A DNA stretch of 64,000 nt from Struthidea cinerea (Eukaryota > Chordata > Aves > Passeriformes > Corcoracidae). The notes beneath the pieces are model-generated. The model had not been told where the DNA came from. It saw only the letters and a program-made list of their open reading frames with translations, and made no database searches. Numbering within the stretch: the first letter of the stretch is position 1; each line of letters begins with the position of its first letter. Of this stretch, positions 12,371 to 25,881 are shown piece by piece. The position numbers and the translations under genes are program-made. Where the stretch lies: NCBI GenBank assembly GCA_013397865.1, contig VZTI01000542.1, forward strand, positions 62,001 through 126,000, in the 5' to 3' direction.

Positions 12371-15224
12371 TTATCTCTTTTCCTTTTTGAAATTCATTGT
12401 AAGCACTTACATGGAAAACCATACTGCTGTAGAAAACAGTTGTTTACTCTTAGGACTTGCAAACTACGTATCTTAAGAAAATGCTGCTCACACCACTTCA
12501 CCACATTTTAATATTTTGCTTTGCTTCTTGATTGTGTCGAATTCAGTATTTAATCTAAGAACTCAAGAAACCCTTAGAAAATAATGTTCTAAGACTGTTG
12601 AAAATAGGTGCTACAACTTTCCAGTGAAAAACATGTTACATATTAATATACACTTTTTACTGTTAATTGTTAATTTCAGAGAGTGGTTAAGTATTTTAGA
12701 TGCGTCTCCTCTTTTAAAACTTTTGCAGTCTACATGTGTAGGGATGGTATTTTATGTTCTTTAAATGTCAAGATAGTTCTGCAGACTTTAACATTATAAT
12801 GGCGCCAAATTTAAGTCATTAAAGGAGAGATTTATCTCACATTTTAAACATTGAAGGTAGGGGTTAAATCTAAGTACGTGAGCTTCTGCTGCAATGCAGA
12901 AAGACACAAATCTCCAGAAGGCAAGTATGAAAAGACTTATCCTTTAACATTAACAATGAAACAATCTGTCATTTTGATTCATGAAAGTTAGGAAAGATAA
13001 ATCCCCCTTTTTAATTAGTTATCCAGGAGGGATATCAGAAGGAAAAGAAACAAGGAATAATATAAAACATATTACTAATATGAATCTAACAAATGATGAA
13101 ACAGAGACCAAGCACGGTTTCCTCTGCTGATGCTCAAGAGGAGGTAAGGCTGAAGTTACAACTGTCAGAAAAGTTTCCTTCTGCATTTAGAGGGAACAGT
13201 TTCCAGTGCTCTTGTCCATAGCTAAAAAAATACCCAAACTCCAGATACAAAAATCATCTCAAGAATCAGTGTTTAAAGGTCTCATAAGATGCTTTCTCTT
13301 ATATTTTTCAGCCATTAAAAACTGAGATTTCTAGCTTTAGTCACGTTACTCATCTAAACATCCATTTTCAGTTACCACATGATGTCCATAGACTGCAGCA
13401 ACCTCAGTGGGAGCTCTATCAATATGTGTTTAGGCTTAAAAAAAATTGTACCCATCAATTTCTTTGTACTTAGATCAATAAATGTTGGTAGCATCCACAT
13501 TAATGCAATATGGTAGCTGTGCTTAGCTGCTGAATATTTTAAATGCCTGGCTCCACAAAGATTAAACTTGCTCTTTTTTAGCCTAAGATATTTCAAGTAC
13601 TACATGTCAAGGCAATATCTATCATTCCATATTTCAAGGCATGAAATTTTTATGTTATGATGGTAAACATTAGGGCTTTAATAGCCTCATAGGTTTGCTT
13701 TTCACAAAAGGATTCAACACAAATTCTCACCATTCCTCTGAAACTTACGGTATATTTAGAAATGCAATAAAAATGTTTTTATAATTATGTACAGAGTACT
13801 TCTTTTGTTTAGGGACCTGAGCTGAAGGAAGCAGGATGATTTGTACTACAAACATGAGCATGAAGTGAACATCTAATACCAAGAAAATAAACCACTAAAT
13901 AAGAGTCCAGACTGTCACTAAAACCTACAGGAGTGGATTGCACATAATGCAGCCTTTGAGAGGATATAAGAAATAACAAGACATTGGCAGGCAAATAGAC
14001 CAAGGAAGCTCCCTGGATCTTTTCCACTAATAAATTCTCTCCATTTTGGCAGGAGATATCTGTAATTTGTAAGTGGTTTTGATCTCAGGGAAACTTTCCT
14101 GCATTTCTGCAATGAGGGAAGACTTTCTATACAGGAGGCTGTGATACGAGTCCCTTCGGGTGGAAGGCCAGAATAGAAACCGACACTCATGCAGTGACTG
14201 GTACTGGTTTCAAAGATAGTTCTTATCTCCTCTTCTCAGAAACCAAGCAGAAAATCACAATGTTGTGCCTGAAGACAGTAGAAAATATAAGGTCATAAAT
14301 TGCTCCCTGTTTGGCTCAGATGCCAATTCCACACAACACAACAGATGTTTTTCTCCCTGTCACCACCAGCGGCTCTTACACCCGCTATCATGAAAGCAAG
14401 GACAGAAATTGCACAGTGCACATGTTATTTGCACTTTTATTCTGCATACTTGTGATAGCAGGAACATATAATAAGGGAGATAATTTTCAGGTTTCATTCA
14501 ATAAAAGAACTTTCTCCGACTAAAATCAAACATTTCATAACACAATTTTCCGTTTGAAAATAAAAATAAATTTACACCTAACATTTCTGTCTACATATTA
14601 TTGTCTATATTTTGCAGCAGTTAAAGATGTACAGCAAGGAATCAAATGGGGAAAAATTCTAAACCTTTCCTTATCCCACTGGGAGTTAATCCTCAGACAG
14701 GCTAGCTTTTGAAAACAATATTTGATAGTATTCAAGGAATTTTAAAACATATCTGTGTGGAGAAAGTTGATTTTTACTTGTAAAATAAATTAGCTGCAGA
14801 CTAGCAAGCCTTTAAACAAAATATCAGGAGAGACATTGTTACCAGAGATGAAGTCCTGCCCAGCAGGTTACTCAACTACAAAGGCATACTTAAATTGTGC
14901 TTATCCCAATTCCATGTGGGCTCCTGTGGAGAGATTCCTGGGGCTGTATACATGTGGAACTAATCAATCAGATAAAAACATCCACAGTTCTTAAAAAACA
15001 TATTCTGCATTCAATGTGATTTTGGCACAAATGTGTTATTTAATATCATACCTGATACAAACGGGCTGGGATCTGCCCTGTAATGAGGATGCTTTGCTAC
15101 CTCAGGTGTTCTACACACGGCCAAACAGTTTTTAACTAGCTTACCTCATTAGAGCGATTATTAAGGTCTTAGCTTTAACAATGCCATGGAGAGCAGCTAT
15201 TGAGGAACCTGTACTTGCTTGGCA

Positions 15225-15410
15225 AAAAATCTCAGGTGTTGAAAGACAGGCACCAATCTGTCATGATTTGCTTCTGGCTAATTAAGATGTTGACTGAGCC
15301 TATGTTAATCAAGGTCCATCAAACTATACTTCATTAATATGTAAATTGGTAAAACCTTCCATAATTGCCCTCCCATCTGAACTCTAACTACGGGTCCCAA
15401 AACAGACAAT
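15225..15410. promoter_or_regulatory. Enhancer-like AT-rich block
   Basis: Complex, non-repetitive sequence containing GGCTAATTAAG, GTTAATCAAGG and CATTAATATGTAAATTGG within about 100 bp. These resemble clustered homeodomain, HNF/TCF-like and POU-type sites. No ORF crosses it. The style resembles conserved non-coding elements, but conservation cannot be tested here. Confidence 0.25.
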
Positions 15411-16578
15411 AACCAGACTTATAATTGATGTTTTTCAGTTGGGGAAATCATTTTCTGAAAACAAAAGAACTGTGAGGTAGAGTGCAAATGTATAGTGTTT
15501 CAAAATACACATGGATACATTAGACAAACACTATAGATATGCATAAACAATGCGAAAGTTTAAAGATATGTCAGCAAAAGGACTTCATGCGAGTGATAAA
15601 TACCAAAAGGAAAGCATTTCTTTCCTCAGTTTCTCAGAGGTGATGGTCCCATAGAGATGACGAAGAGAGATGGCTGCATCTAGAAGTCAGTTCCAACCAT
15701 TTAAGAGTGAAGTTACGCCAAATTAGATTAATAGGATATAATGATAGATGTCTTGAAAAGAACTGTTGGTTCAATCTCTTTTAGTCTGAACACATACTAA
15801 CAGAACTTAGAATAACTGTAGGTAAGTGTAATATTCAGGTGACCTAAGCTATAATGAGCATGCCTGATGTTGTCTATCAACTAGTCCTGGATGTTACCAG
15901 CTCAGCATCTTACCAAGGCCACATGAGTCAGTCCAAGGAGACTGTCTCCCCTTGGCTAGGGATTTATACAGAATTTAAATAATTGAGGTAAGGTCTATAT
16001 AGGTCTCAATTGTTTACAAAGCTGACAAGTGTCCTAAATTAAACATTCAAAGTAGGTGCCTTCAGAAGATAGGACAAATACAATTTCCTCTTCCTTCCTG
16101 CTTTCCTTTTTCCTCCTGTTACCATATCAAACAGGAACACTTTTACGTTAGTCCATAAATAACTCTTTTGCTTCAATAATAGTGACATAATAAAAATATG
16201 TAAAAAAAAATATCAGCAGTTATTTGAATTGTGGTAGCTGCCTGTAGGCAGGCTAACTGAGAAAGTTGGTAGCCAGTGACGGTCTAGCCCACATGAGCAG
16301 TGGAATGGGACGAACTGCTCGGATGGCCTCCTTGTTGAGGGGTCTATCCATAGGGGCCTCATTTCAGATGCCCCGGCAGAGCAACTTCTCCAGAAAGGCA
16401 ATGTGTCCATATGCCCTGTGTCACCTCTCAGTCCCACGTGGATGTCTGGGGTACCTTAATGCATCTCCAGTGGAAGCAGAACCCCGTGTGTGTCAGCCGT
16501 CATTTGAGCTGAGTCACATGGAGACATTTACACACAGACGTCCAGTTTTAGAATCCTAATTGGGAACTGAATGCCTGC

Positions 16579-16598
16579 CTGGGAGCACGTGCTCCCAG
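16579..16598. promoter_or_regulatory. Perfect 20-bp palindrome centred on an E-box
   Basis: CTGGGAGCACGTGCTCCCAG is identical to its own reverse complement over all 20 bases. Its centre is CACGTG, the canonical E-box bound by bHLH-leucine zipper dimers such as USF and MYC/MAX. The symmetry does not continue beyond 16579 or 16598. The symmetry is seen directly; the binding role is inference. Confidence 0.55.
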
Positions 16599-18437
16599 CT
16601 TTCACTCTTATTGTTCTCTCACCATCTACTGACATTTCAAAACACTTTCCAGGCAACTTATTGGCTTAGACAACAAAAGGTGTGGAGTACAGAAATAGTG
16701 TTATAAAATGGAGTAGCACCCAGTGCAAAGTCTAGTATTTGGGAGAGGGGCAGAGGCAGTCAAAATTCATTGTTCCTTCATTGGACTCCTGAGAATGCTC
16801 TGAAAGTCTTTGAAGTCCTGAAATCTCAGCTTACACCAGTTCAACACTGGACTTGCAATGGGTGAGAAGGACCAATGCAGGAAAAAAATCCTGCATTTTT
16901 GTAACGTAGATGAGTTTTGACTGACAGGTTGACCCTTAACTTCCTTTATTTAGCACTGAACTATGATATTCCTATTCATGAAAGTAAAAACAATCCATTT
17001 CTCTATTCTGTCTGTATGCAATCCAGAAAACTTCAAAAGTTCTTGCAAATCTCCATAGATGTCAGCTAATAATGTACTGGGCTTGGACAGATTCAGATAT
17101 TGTTGGAAGCCAAAAGTCCCTTCCCCTTAGGAAATCACTGGTGGTCTTTCCCAAAGTGTCAGCCAAAAGACCATTAACATTTCAGTAATTTTTAACTGGA
17201 TAAGACCACACATCTCTGTAATTTCACTCTGTATCAGCTATGATGGACAGAATCCTGCCCAGTTTGACACACCATGGGGGCTGAATTATAACTTTTAACG
17301 GACCACAAGTCAATCTGTTAAAACCTGAAATTTTATCACAGAAAATGAATACTATTTTTCCAGAAAAAAAAAGAGATTTCAAAGATGAAGATTGCTTACA
17401 TCCAAACAGGAGGTACAACATGCTTATAAACGTCATAACTTTTCAAAGATGAAGGAACATGGCCATACATTATTGAAGCACAGCCCAGTAAGAGAGTGGG
17501 ATGTTTGTGAACTTTTCAAACTTTAGCCATATATCATTACAATCTCCCACAGATCATACATTCAAACCATCCTGCAGATGATCTCCTACTCAGCAGTTCA
17601 ATTTCTCCCTGTTTACAATGGATTTAAAAACAAGACTATCCCAAGCTGTGGAACACACTGTGATTCTAAGGTGCTGGAGGATGTGCGTAACAGAGAGATG
17701 CACCAGCATCATTGGAAATCGCGCAGATTTCCATCACAAAGTTTTGAAAGTTACATAGATATATCTAGAAACTGTAAGTATCATTGAACCATATATGACA
17801 AAAATACTCAGCCTGCTTAATATTGTATTACTTCATGGGTAAAAAAAATGCCAAATTGGTATCTAACTACTTTCACAGCATTTAAAAAAAAAAAAAAAGA
17901 TAAATGATGATTTTGAAGCAGCATTCAAAATCTCTTGTTTTGTCAGGCAGTCAAGTGGGAGCTGTGCTGGCTAATTCCTACCCTTTCCCACCAGCCTGGA
18001 CCTCCTGCTGCTTACTGTTTGCAACATGGCAAAAAAGCTTCCCAGGAGAGCCCAGGTGTTCTCCTCATGTTGAGAATCAGACAAGTAGAATTCTTTTGGA
18101 GTATGCTTAGCCTGACTTATTGTGACATTCACTTCAGGTAGTAATTCCTAGGAAGATGGGCAGCCTTCAGCTCTAAGGGTAAGCTTTGTGAATCCTCTGT
18201 GTAATAACAAACATAGAGAGTGTTTAGTTAACATAGAAGATGTTTGATGTTTGCATGAGTCTTTTCAGATCTGTTCAAACAACAGATCTTACAGTGAGGC
18301 AAGCAAGAGTACAAGAAGAATACTAACAAAACCAGCTGGGAAAAAATCTGCACTGTGCCAAGTACATTTTAATAAATTTTCATTAATGTTTATAAATAAA
18401 TATATAAGTATATATGTATATAATATAGAAAACACAC

Positions 18438-18478
18438 CTTTTTTTCTTGTTGGGGTTTGTTGGGTTGTTTTTTTTTTT
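18438..18478. repeat. T/G-rich low-complexity tract
   Basis: T-runs separated by GTTGGGG and TTGGGTTG, the reverse complement of the A/C-rich (AAACC-type) tracts found elsewhere in the window. It is low-complexity DNA with no gene attached. Confidence 0.7.
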
Positions 18479-19586
18479 GCTCTAATGGTGTTTATGTGAC
18501 ATTTGGATCAAGAAATGTGAAAAAACTCACCAAAAAATCACCAAACTCCAGCACAGCACCAGTGTGGCAACGCCACCTTTACAATTCCTTTTACAGAATT
18601 GTTTATGTGTTTTGAGAAGCAATATTACTGTTTTGATCTGTCTAAACCTTTCAGTTGTGACAAACAGCTGATAGCTTATGACTGCTGGAATATGTTTAGA
18701 TTGGTCTAATTTTATAAGTAAATGAATGTTATGTTTGCTTTATATGTGTTTCCCTCTACCTTTAAAATTTTGTTCTGCTTTAATAAAAGACATTTATAGC
18801 CAAGATTTACTTCTTTATGCATAGATGTGATGTTGGTGGTGATCAAGGCCCTTTTTCTAACAATAATGGCCATATAAAAGTCTATGTATCTCTGCTTTTT
18901 AAAAATTGATAGGATAGGAAATTCTCTGTTTCAGACAGGTAATTTCAGGGCTCTTTGGCACAACACTTTTAGTATACTTCCTTTACCATCTACATGCAGG
19001 GGTATAATATCAGTTGTGAGTTCTGTTGAATTAGATGCCTATATTTCCTCCAAAATACAATTTGGAAATATAGAATTCATGAAAACTAGGAAAGAAGTAG
19101 CAGCAAATCTCTTTTATCTCTGTAAACTAAAGGATGCTGTTGAACAACTTAGAAACACTGAACCAAAGTAATTTCTCCTTTAGAGAACTGAGGAGCCCTA
19201 ACTGGTGTATCTATAACCAGAGAACACATCCTGCTTCTTGTTTGCTTGCAGTGAAACCAGGATGTGAAATGAATATTGTACCCTGGACTTACTGTTACCT
19301 TTGCCTACAGACAACCAGGAGAAGCCTAACCAGAAATATCAGTTTATTGTCATTTGCCAGCACTGACACTTGTGACTGAGAGTAGGTACAAGTACATGAT
19401 AAAGACCACCCTAAACTAACTTTCATTTTTAAGGTGAGGAGTACGTCATAGTTGTAGTGGTATTTCAGGAGTCATGGCCATATCTAGTGGTGCAACACAA
19501 AGAGATTAATTAAGTTTCCCTTTCTTCTGAAGCTGTTAATAAGCTGAAGGGGAACATTTTTATTATAATTCCTAAAATACTGCTGT

Positions 19587-19621
19587 CACATTCTTATATT
19601 AATACCACATTCTTATATTAA
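19587..19621. repeat. Short tandem duplication, 16-bp unit
   Basis: CACATTCTTATATTAA occurs at 19587-19602 and again, identically, at 19606-19621, giving a 19-bp period. This fits a recent local slippage or duplication event. Confidence 0.85.
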
Positions 19622-21359
19622 ATCACTGAGATTTTCTATCCTTGGGCCCCTCTAACAGATCCCATTAGTGATTGTTTTTATGGAGATTTTTGTTTTTAAG
19701 CCAAAAGAGAACCATAGTAACTGTGCATTTCCCAAACCATTTCATTCATGAATGGGAAATGAGTCTCCAAATCTTTACTCACATGAGTAACCACATTGAT
19801 ATCCTTGGGCCTTCCATTATTAACAGCTAGAACTGTGAGTATAAATCTGCAGGATTTGGATGTGGCACTTCATTACTTCATGGGAGTGAAATCTGTAGCT
19901 GAAATCAATAGCTAAGCATGTGAGGCATATAAAAGATACACATTCTTTCATGGAGGTCTGATTGCAATGCATCTCTCAATTTTGTTTCGGCATCAACAAA
20001 TAAGCATATCATTGTAAAGAGACATACAGACTATAGGCAGTAATTACAAAGACACATTTTAGATAGACATTCTAGCCTCAATAGAGGAGTTGGGAATAGT
20101 CCATCAGAAAGAACAGAATAATAGTGGAAAAAGGTCAACACTTCTTGAAAAACTAACATAGTAAGTCACAGACCAAGTTTTTGGTTCTCTGTCAGTCAGT
20201 AGTGTAACTGTTGTCAATCATTCCCTCTTACCTTGTTTGTGATTTTTGAATGGCCACAAAGGAAACTTTTGTTGGTAATTATGGTCTTTACAATTTGTCT
20301 GAGTCACAGGCAGGATTTTCAGAGCCTGCCTCTGGAATAGGCATGGTATACCCCAAGCTGCGCTCGCGTATGTCTGACCAATTCAAGCTGAAGTTTCCCA
20401 CGATAATATGAAAGGAAATAAAAGATTCTGACCAACACAAGTCACTATTCTAGAAATAACAAAAGGAACAGGATAGCCAGGATCTTCTGGTTTAACATTC
20501 CTTTTTTTTTTTATTAAAGAAGATAAATATGATAGCTTTTCCTTTGGAACAGTGCAGTTAAACAGGATATGCACCTGTGCATCTTGGATCTTCTGAAAGA
20601 GTATTTCTATTCTCTGCCTAACCACATGCTTCCCATTACACTGATAGAAGCATTCTGCTAAAAATTACTGCCAAGAATTAATGCTTCTTCATTTATTTTT
20701 TAATTCCTGAATTCCCCTAGGATTTTTCCTTTCCTCAAGTATTTTCACCTTCCACAGACACATTTTTATGCTGTTTTCTTTGGCTATCAGTTTAAGTGAC
20801 CTATCTTGACCCTGCTGAAAACATGAAAAGATTTGTGAAGAAAGGTTCTCAAATAAAACCCAGTTTTGGAGTTGATTCAGCAAAGTAACAAATCTGATAA
20901 CATCAAAGCAAGAACATCTGAAACTAAGAGTTAGGCAGAACAGCTTTTTCAACAAATTACAGCCTCTATGAATTTACCCATTTCTAAATAGCCAGGTCTG
21001 TTTATTCACTTATTTTCCGAGCTTTGCTGAAAGAAAGGCTCAAAAAAGTTCAGAAAAATAACAGCAAAGTTGTTCAGCAGAAACCAGCCCCTATACTGTA
21101 AACAGTGCCTCTCCCCAAACTGCAGCTGCACAAAGAAGAGACAATGCAGGGACCCTCAGCATCATTAACCAACTTCCCTTCCTCACCAAACAGTCCCTTC
21201 GATAAAGCAATTACAATAGCATCATGGAACAGTAGAACAAGGAAAAAAAATAACCTTACCAGCTTCTCCTACAGTACACAGCTGAAAGGAAAACAAAACC
21301 CCCAGCTGCCGTATCGCATGCAATTGGTCTCTCAGAATGAATTGACTGAAAGAACTATG

Positions 21360-21700
21360 AAAGGCTAAAGTCTTTCGGCCCCTCTGTTCAACCTCTCTTC
21401 AGCTCCCACTCTCCGAGCTTCCTCACAAAGCCATTCTCCTACTCCCTAATCCTCGCACAGGAAAAAGCAGCGCGCACCAAATGACTTCAGCAGGAGCGAT
21501 CCTCCGGGGGGTGGGGGTAGAGATGCTGCTGCCACTCAGCCCCCAGCCCCGCCGCCGCACAGCATCCTCAGGGAGGGGAGCCACACGAGCGTGCCAGGCA
21601 CTTGGGCAGCGCCCCCCCTGCACGGACAGCAGGGCAGGACAAGGCACGGAAAAGTGCACATCTCCGGCCGTCACCCTCTCAGCCACTCACTTCTGAAATA
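21360..21700. promoter_or_regulatory. GC/CpG-enriched promoter-like segment
   Basis: The densest part (about 21465-21680) contains roughly 14 CpGs by hand count. These include AGCGCGCACC, CCCGCCGCCGCAC and TCCGGCCGTC, together with G- and C-runs. It is weaker than the CpG segment at 2.2 kb but clearly distinct from the AT-rich flanks. A pyrimidine-rich stretch precedes it. Overlapping frames on both strands (21423-21686 minus, 21481-21696 plus) are by-products of high GC. It could be a weak CpG-island promoter, a GC-rich non-coding exon or an old GC-rich repeat. Confidence 0.4.
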
Positions 21701-24700
21701 AGCACACCCCTGAGTGTTTGCAAGAGTCCCCCGCATGCATCTCAGTCAGCCTGCACTGAAGTAGTTAGGCTTTTTTCCTTCTTTTAGAATTAGCCACGTG
21801 ACTTCCTAAAGTCCTTGTTGGGCCTAAGATTTTTCTTTTTAACAAAGGACATGTCAGTAAATCTTAAGTATTTCAAACAGCAAAACCACAACAAAGATGT
21901 TCCCCCAGAAAATCAATAACAAAAAGTATCCCAACAGACACAAAATCAATAACATTATGAGTCACCATATTAAAAAACCACTGGTGTCTCCCTGAAATGC
22001 TTGTGCTAGCTAAAATCAGAACAAGAATTGCATTTTTCATGATCAGAAAAGGATTCTATCTTCATTTCCAGTTTATGTAAAAAGAGACAATGCTTTTTAA
22101 TATAATTTATCTTGAAAACATGAGATAGATGTTGAGATAGCATCTCCTGTATATCCTCTGCTTTTCAAGAAAGCATTAAACCTTTGTTAAAGAAACACTG
22201 TCCATAATAGTTTTTAGCACAAGTTTTACTTCTCTACAAGATGCAAAAAACTCATAAACAGGCAGCTGCCACAAAGTAAATCAAAGACCTAGAAAAGCAG
22301 ATGGCATAATTTCACATCTTAAATGTTGGCTGTGAGCCTTCCACTAATAATTTATAAGGAGACTTCCTCCTGCTTGTTCCTCTGCTTGGCAGCATGCTGT
22401 TTGAGCCTTTCAAACAAAATAAATAGACTTCAATCCACCAGCTTCACACACACTAACACTTACCAATGCTATTTCAACCTGACACAAGCTGACTTTGTTC
22501 CTCTGTGACCCTGGAGAGAAAACCAAGGTGGCAGTTTGATGGATGTGATCTCTTTTCACAATGTGGGTTGTGACTTCACAGCCCTGTCTCCCCATTATTG
22601 CTTAGCTGAAGGAGGAGTCAGGAGCAGAGGGGAATCTTCCACCAAACAGAGCCATTTTAACTGTGAAAATGAACCAAATGTGCAATAAATGCCTGGAACA
22701 CATTTTCCTACCTCAAAAATGTGAATTTTAGGGAATACCTTTCCACTTTTCTTGGAGTTGGGATCTAATGGCAGAAGTAAAAGGCTTCAAGAAGAGGAAT
22801 TAATCCAAATTGTTTATTTAAGACATATTTTAGTTTAAGAAAATAGCAACATCACCAGAGAACAAAGGAAAGAAGGAAGGAAAGAAAGAATTTTGTTTGT
22901 TTCATTTATGACCAAAGAACACTTGGACTGTGACTTTTGTGAATTATCTCTTCACTGTGCTAATTCAATTATTGAACCATGAATCTTGAACAATTCTTTA
23001 CTGGACAAAGGTCTCACTGCAGTAGTCTGAGGCAAACAACTGCAATGTGATGTCTTTTATTTATTACCTAAAAGACATAATGAAATATCCTATTTCTTAA
23101 AATTGCTGTCTGCGAATTCAGTGTTTGAATGGAGATTCTCTGCTAAAATGAATTACAAGATTAACGTATTTAGCATTAAAGTCCTGCCAGATTTCGCAGA
23201 ACTCTTCATGAAGAAATTGCCTTTCCATGAAAAAGGTTGAAAAAGGAAGATGGTGAACGAACTCTGAAATGTAAGACTCCACCTCTGCAGAATTGAGCTC
23301 ATTAACAGACATCCTAATGCCTGTAGTTAGCCTCTAATTCCCTTAGAGAGGGGCACAGGCTGTTAATATATCTTGGTCTTTGTTTCTGATTGTTCATCTA
23401 ATCAGTTTTATTTATAATCATGAATACTGGAGGGTGTCAAATCTCTCATTTTACAGGTGAATACTGGGGCCAAATGACCTGGCTCAAGGGAGTCTCTGGC
23501 AGAAAGCCGAATCTTTGCTGTTTCAGAATAGTTCACCCCAGCTCCAGTGATCCTCATGCTCTACAAGATGATTTCTGAAAACGGGGACAAGTCGACTCTG
23601 TGTTTGAGATAAAATTTAATATGGTCTGTATTTATTATCACCAATTATGCTACTATTGCTTCTAGTTTGGGATTTGATATTCACAATTCTGTCAAAAAAT
23701 ATGGGCTCCTGTTCATTCTTTCAAAAAATACTGTCTTTTCAAAAGATTCGCTTTGTTCCAGATAAGAGTATTTGAGTGCTTCCATATTTACAAATATTTT
23801 TATTTCTGTAGAATATCTGTGAGGTGGTACCCAACTTACGATACTGAAAGATAATCAAACAAAAGACAGAAATTGATTGATATCCAAAAAAGCAAAATCT
23901 GATAGCTTTATACAGAGGAATATCAACAATTATCTTCTTTCATCAATTCAATTCCAATTTTTAGTATGTTTTCTTTTCCTTAAGAACCACCTTTGAACTA
24001 CATCCTTGGTTTATGTGACCGCATTCTGGGACTTAGGGGGGACTCTAGTGCAGTGAAAGTCACGTGGTGTGAATTTCACCCTTTAAAAAGAAGTTGTAAG
24101 AGATGTACTTGTGAATCATTTATATCCTAATTACAGCTTCTAAACTGCCACCATTGCTTCTTTGTTTCTCCCTAACAATCTGAGAGCATTCCCATTGTAA
24201 AGAAGGAAGTACCTTAAACATTTTAGAAACAAAAAGGCCTCTTCACAGAGGAAATAAATTACCTCTAAATAAAAAGTTTGTACCATCCAGCAGGTGGTTA
24301 ACTATGTTATGCACAAATGAGATGAGCTCTACCGATCAAAAGGAAGAACGAAGCATGAAAAATGTAGCAAACTTTGCACTTGGAAGCTTGCATACAGGAA
24401 CAAAAAATTCTCAACAAGACAAAAGCAACACTAACATTTTGGAAGAACTCCTTTTTCTGATTCTTGTAGCAGAATGTAACTTTCAGACTCATGATAAATA
24501 TCTGAAGGCAGTTTGAGCTTCAGGAAATATCAGCAGGTTTGCATACTCTGCTCCATAAGTTTTTCTCTGCTTGCTCGCAATTATGTCCTCTTATCTGTAT
24601 AATCTGTCCAAAGCACCTTTTTTTGCACAACATTTACTCCTTTCCATGTTCCTTGGATTAACAAAAAAGCATAAGGCTCCTGGATAAGGCTTTCATTTGG

Positions 24701-24947
24701 ATAACAGCCATACATGTTTAATAGCAATCATAAGAGCAGTTCAAAGAATCTTTTCTGCAAGCAGAGGGGTGCAGGCAATTGCACTGGAAAAGATTCCAGC
24801 ACAACTAAAGGTTACTAAGATCTTTGAGACTCACTGGTGTGACTGATTAGTGCAACCCAGTGCAGTTCTTTGATTTTTTATTTTTTTTTTTTACCTTAAA
24901 CTTCCAATAATTCTTAAAGGCAGTGTAGAAAATGTAATTGCAGAAAG
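21701..24947. other. Non-coding unique sequence
   Basis: AT-rich, with no frame longer than about 70 codons and no repeat family recognised. It includes one purine microsatellite (22866-22890) and a T-rich tract just before the CR1 tip at 24948. Confidence 0.6.
22866..22890. repeat. (GAAA/GGAA)n purine microsatellite
   Basis: Interrupted GGAA, GAAG and AAAG units in a purine-only run. It is simple-sequence DNA. Confidence 0.8.
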
Positions 24948-24995
24948 ACTAGGGTTGGAAGAGGCCTTAAAGATCATCTAGATCCTCTGGAGGCG
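24948..24995 (-). mobile_element. CR1 LINE 3' tip (fragment)
   Basis: AGGGTTGGAAGAGGCCTTAA followed by AGATCATCTAGATCC matches the reverse complement of the final ~45 bp of an avian CR1 tail, so the element points to the minus strand. The terminal ATTCTATG-type repeat has decayed. The fragment is short but the landmark string is distinctive. Confidence 0.65.
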
Positions 24996-25881
24996 GCATA
25001 TCTTTATAAACAGAAGGAAATGCACTTTTTAAGGGTGTCACCATCTGACTTCTAAGCATATGATTAAGAAATGTGAGTCCTATAGTCAGTAGATGCTCTA
25101 GAGAGTACACTTTTTAATGGGCTACTTAACACAGTCAATTAATTTTAAAAGTTTACTATTCAAGGGTAAGGTTGTTTAATGATCCATGCTTAGCTAGTTC
25201 ATAAAATATGTCTGTTGAATTTCAGGGATATTCTTTATCTACTTGACTGGATTTTTCTTTTGAGAAAGCAGTGGGGTGGCAACTCTGCAAACTGGAAGAG
25301 GAATGACCTGGCAAGAAGGAAGGAAGGACTAGCAATGGGAGGAGAACACAGTAAAAAACATAGCTGGGTAAAAAGGGAGAGAAATTAAAAACTCAGATGA
25401 TTAGAGTTACTTGAGCAAGAATGTTACTGAAGTCAATGTTTCACTTTGTCAAGGGTTATCTAATAGCATTTCCCTGGGGTTTGATCTTCATGGGTTCAGT
25501 CTAAACCCACTCTCTGCTTTTGTTTCAGAGTTGGTTGAAAGCAAGGATTCAGCAGTGCAGCTGGGTTTACATTAGGAGTGTATGTGTGAAGCTGAGGATG
25601 TCTAGCTTGGAACTTCAAAGCACGTCAGCCAACGCTGGTGCATCAGCTTGCAAACTTCAGTAAATGTATCAGTCTTCCTAAAGCTGGAGAGAAGAGCAAA
25701 ATTGAAACAGCAAAGAACAGCGTGTGCCTTGCACAACACTAAGTCTTCATTCCTCCTTTGGCAGTAAGATACAAGGAGCAAAAAAGATGCTTTTCTCTGT
25801 AAATTGAGAAAGAAAACACATTCTGAGTGCCTTTTCAGAGGCTTTGGCATCTATGGCATACTGGTCAAAGATGAGCCAACA

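Larger units (their letters stand above)
10501..16578. other. Non-coding unique sequence with enhancer-like blocks
   Basis: No coding gene or interspersed repeat is recognised. ORFs are at most 94 codons (11536-11820) and featureless. The stretch holds a CATA microsatellite (10941-10961) and two motif-dense blocks, 12240-12370 and 15225-15410, listed separately. A TTTGGCGCC E2F-like site lies on the minus strand at 12801-12809. Confidence 0.5.
16599..21359. other. Non-coding unique sequence
   Basis: No gene is recognised. Frames such as 18884-19171 (95 codons, plus) lack any known domain. Simple tracts include a poly-A run near 17882-17898 and a T/G-rich tract at 18438-18478. A short tandem duplication at 19587-19621 is listed separately. 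Confidence 0.55.

Noticed and set aside
17882..17898. Poly-A run considered as a processed pseudogene tail
   Set aside because: No coding-like or mRNA-like sequence and no flanking direct repeats are visible upstream.
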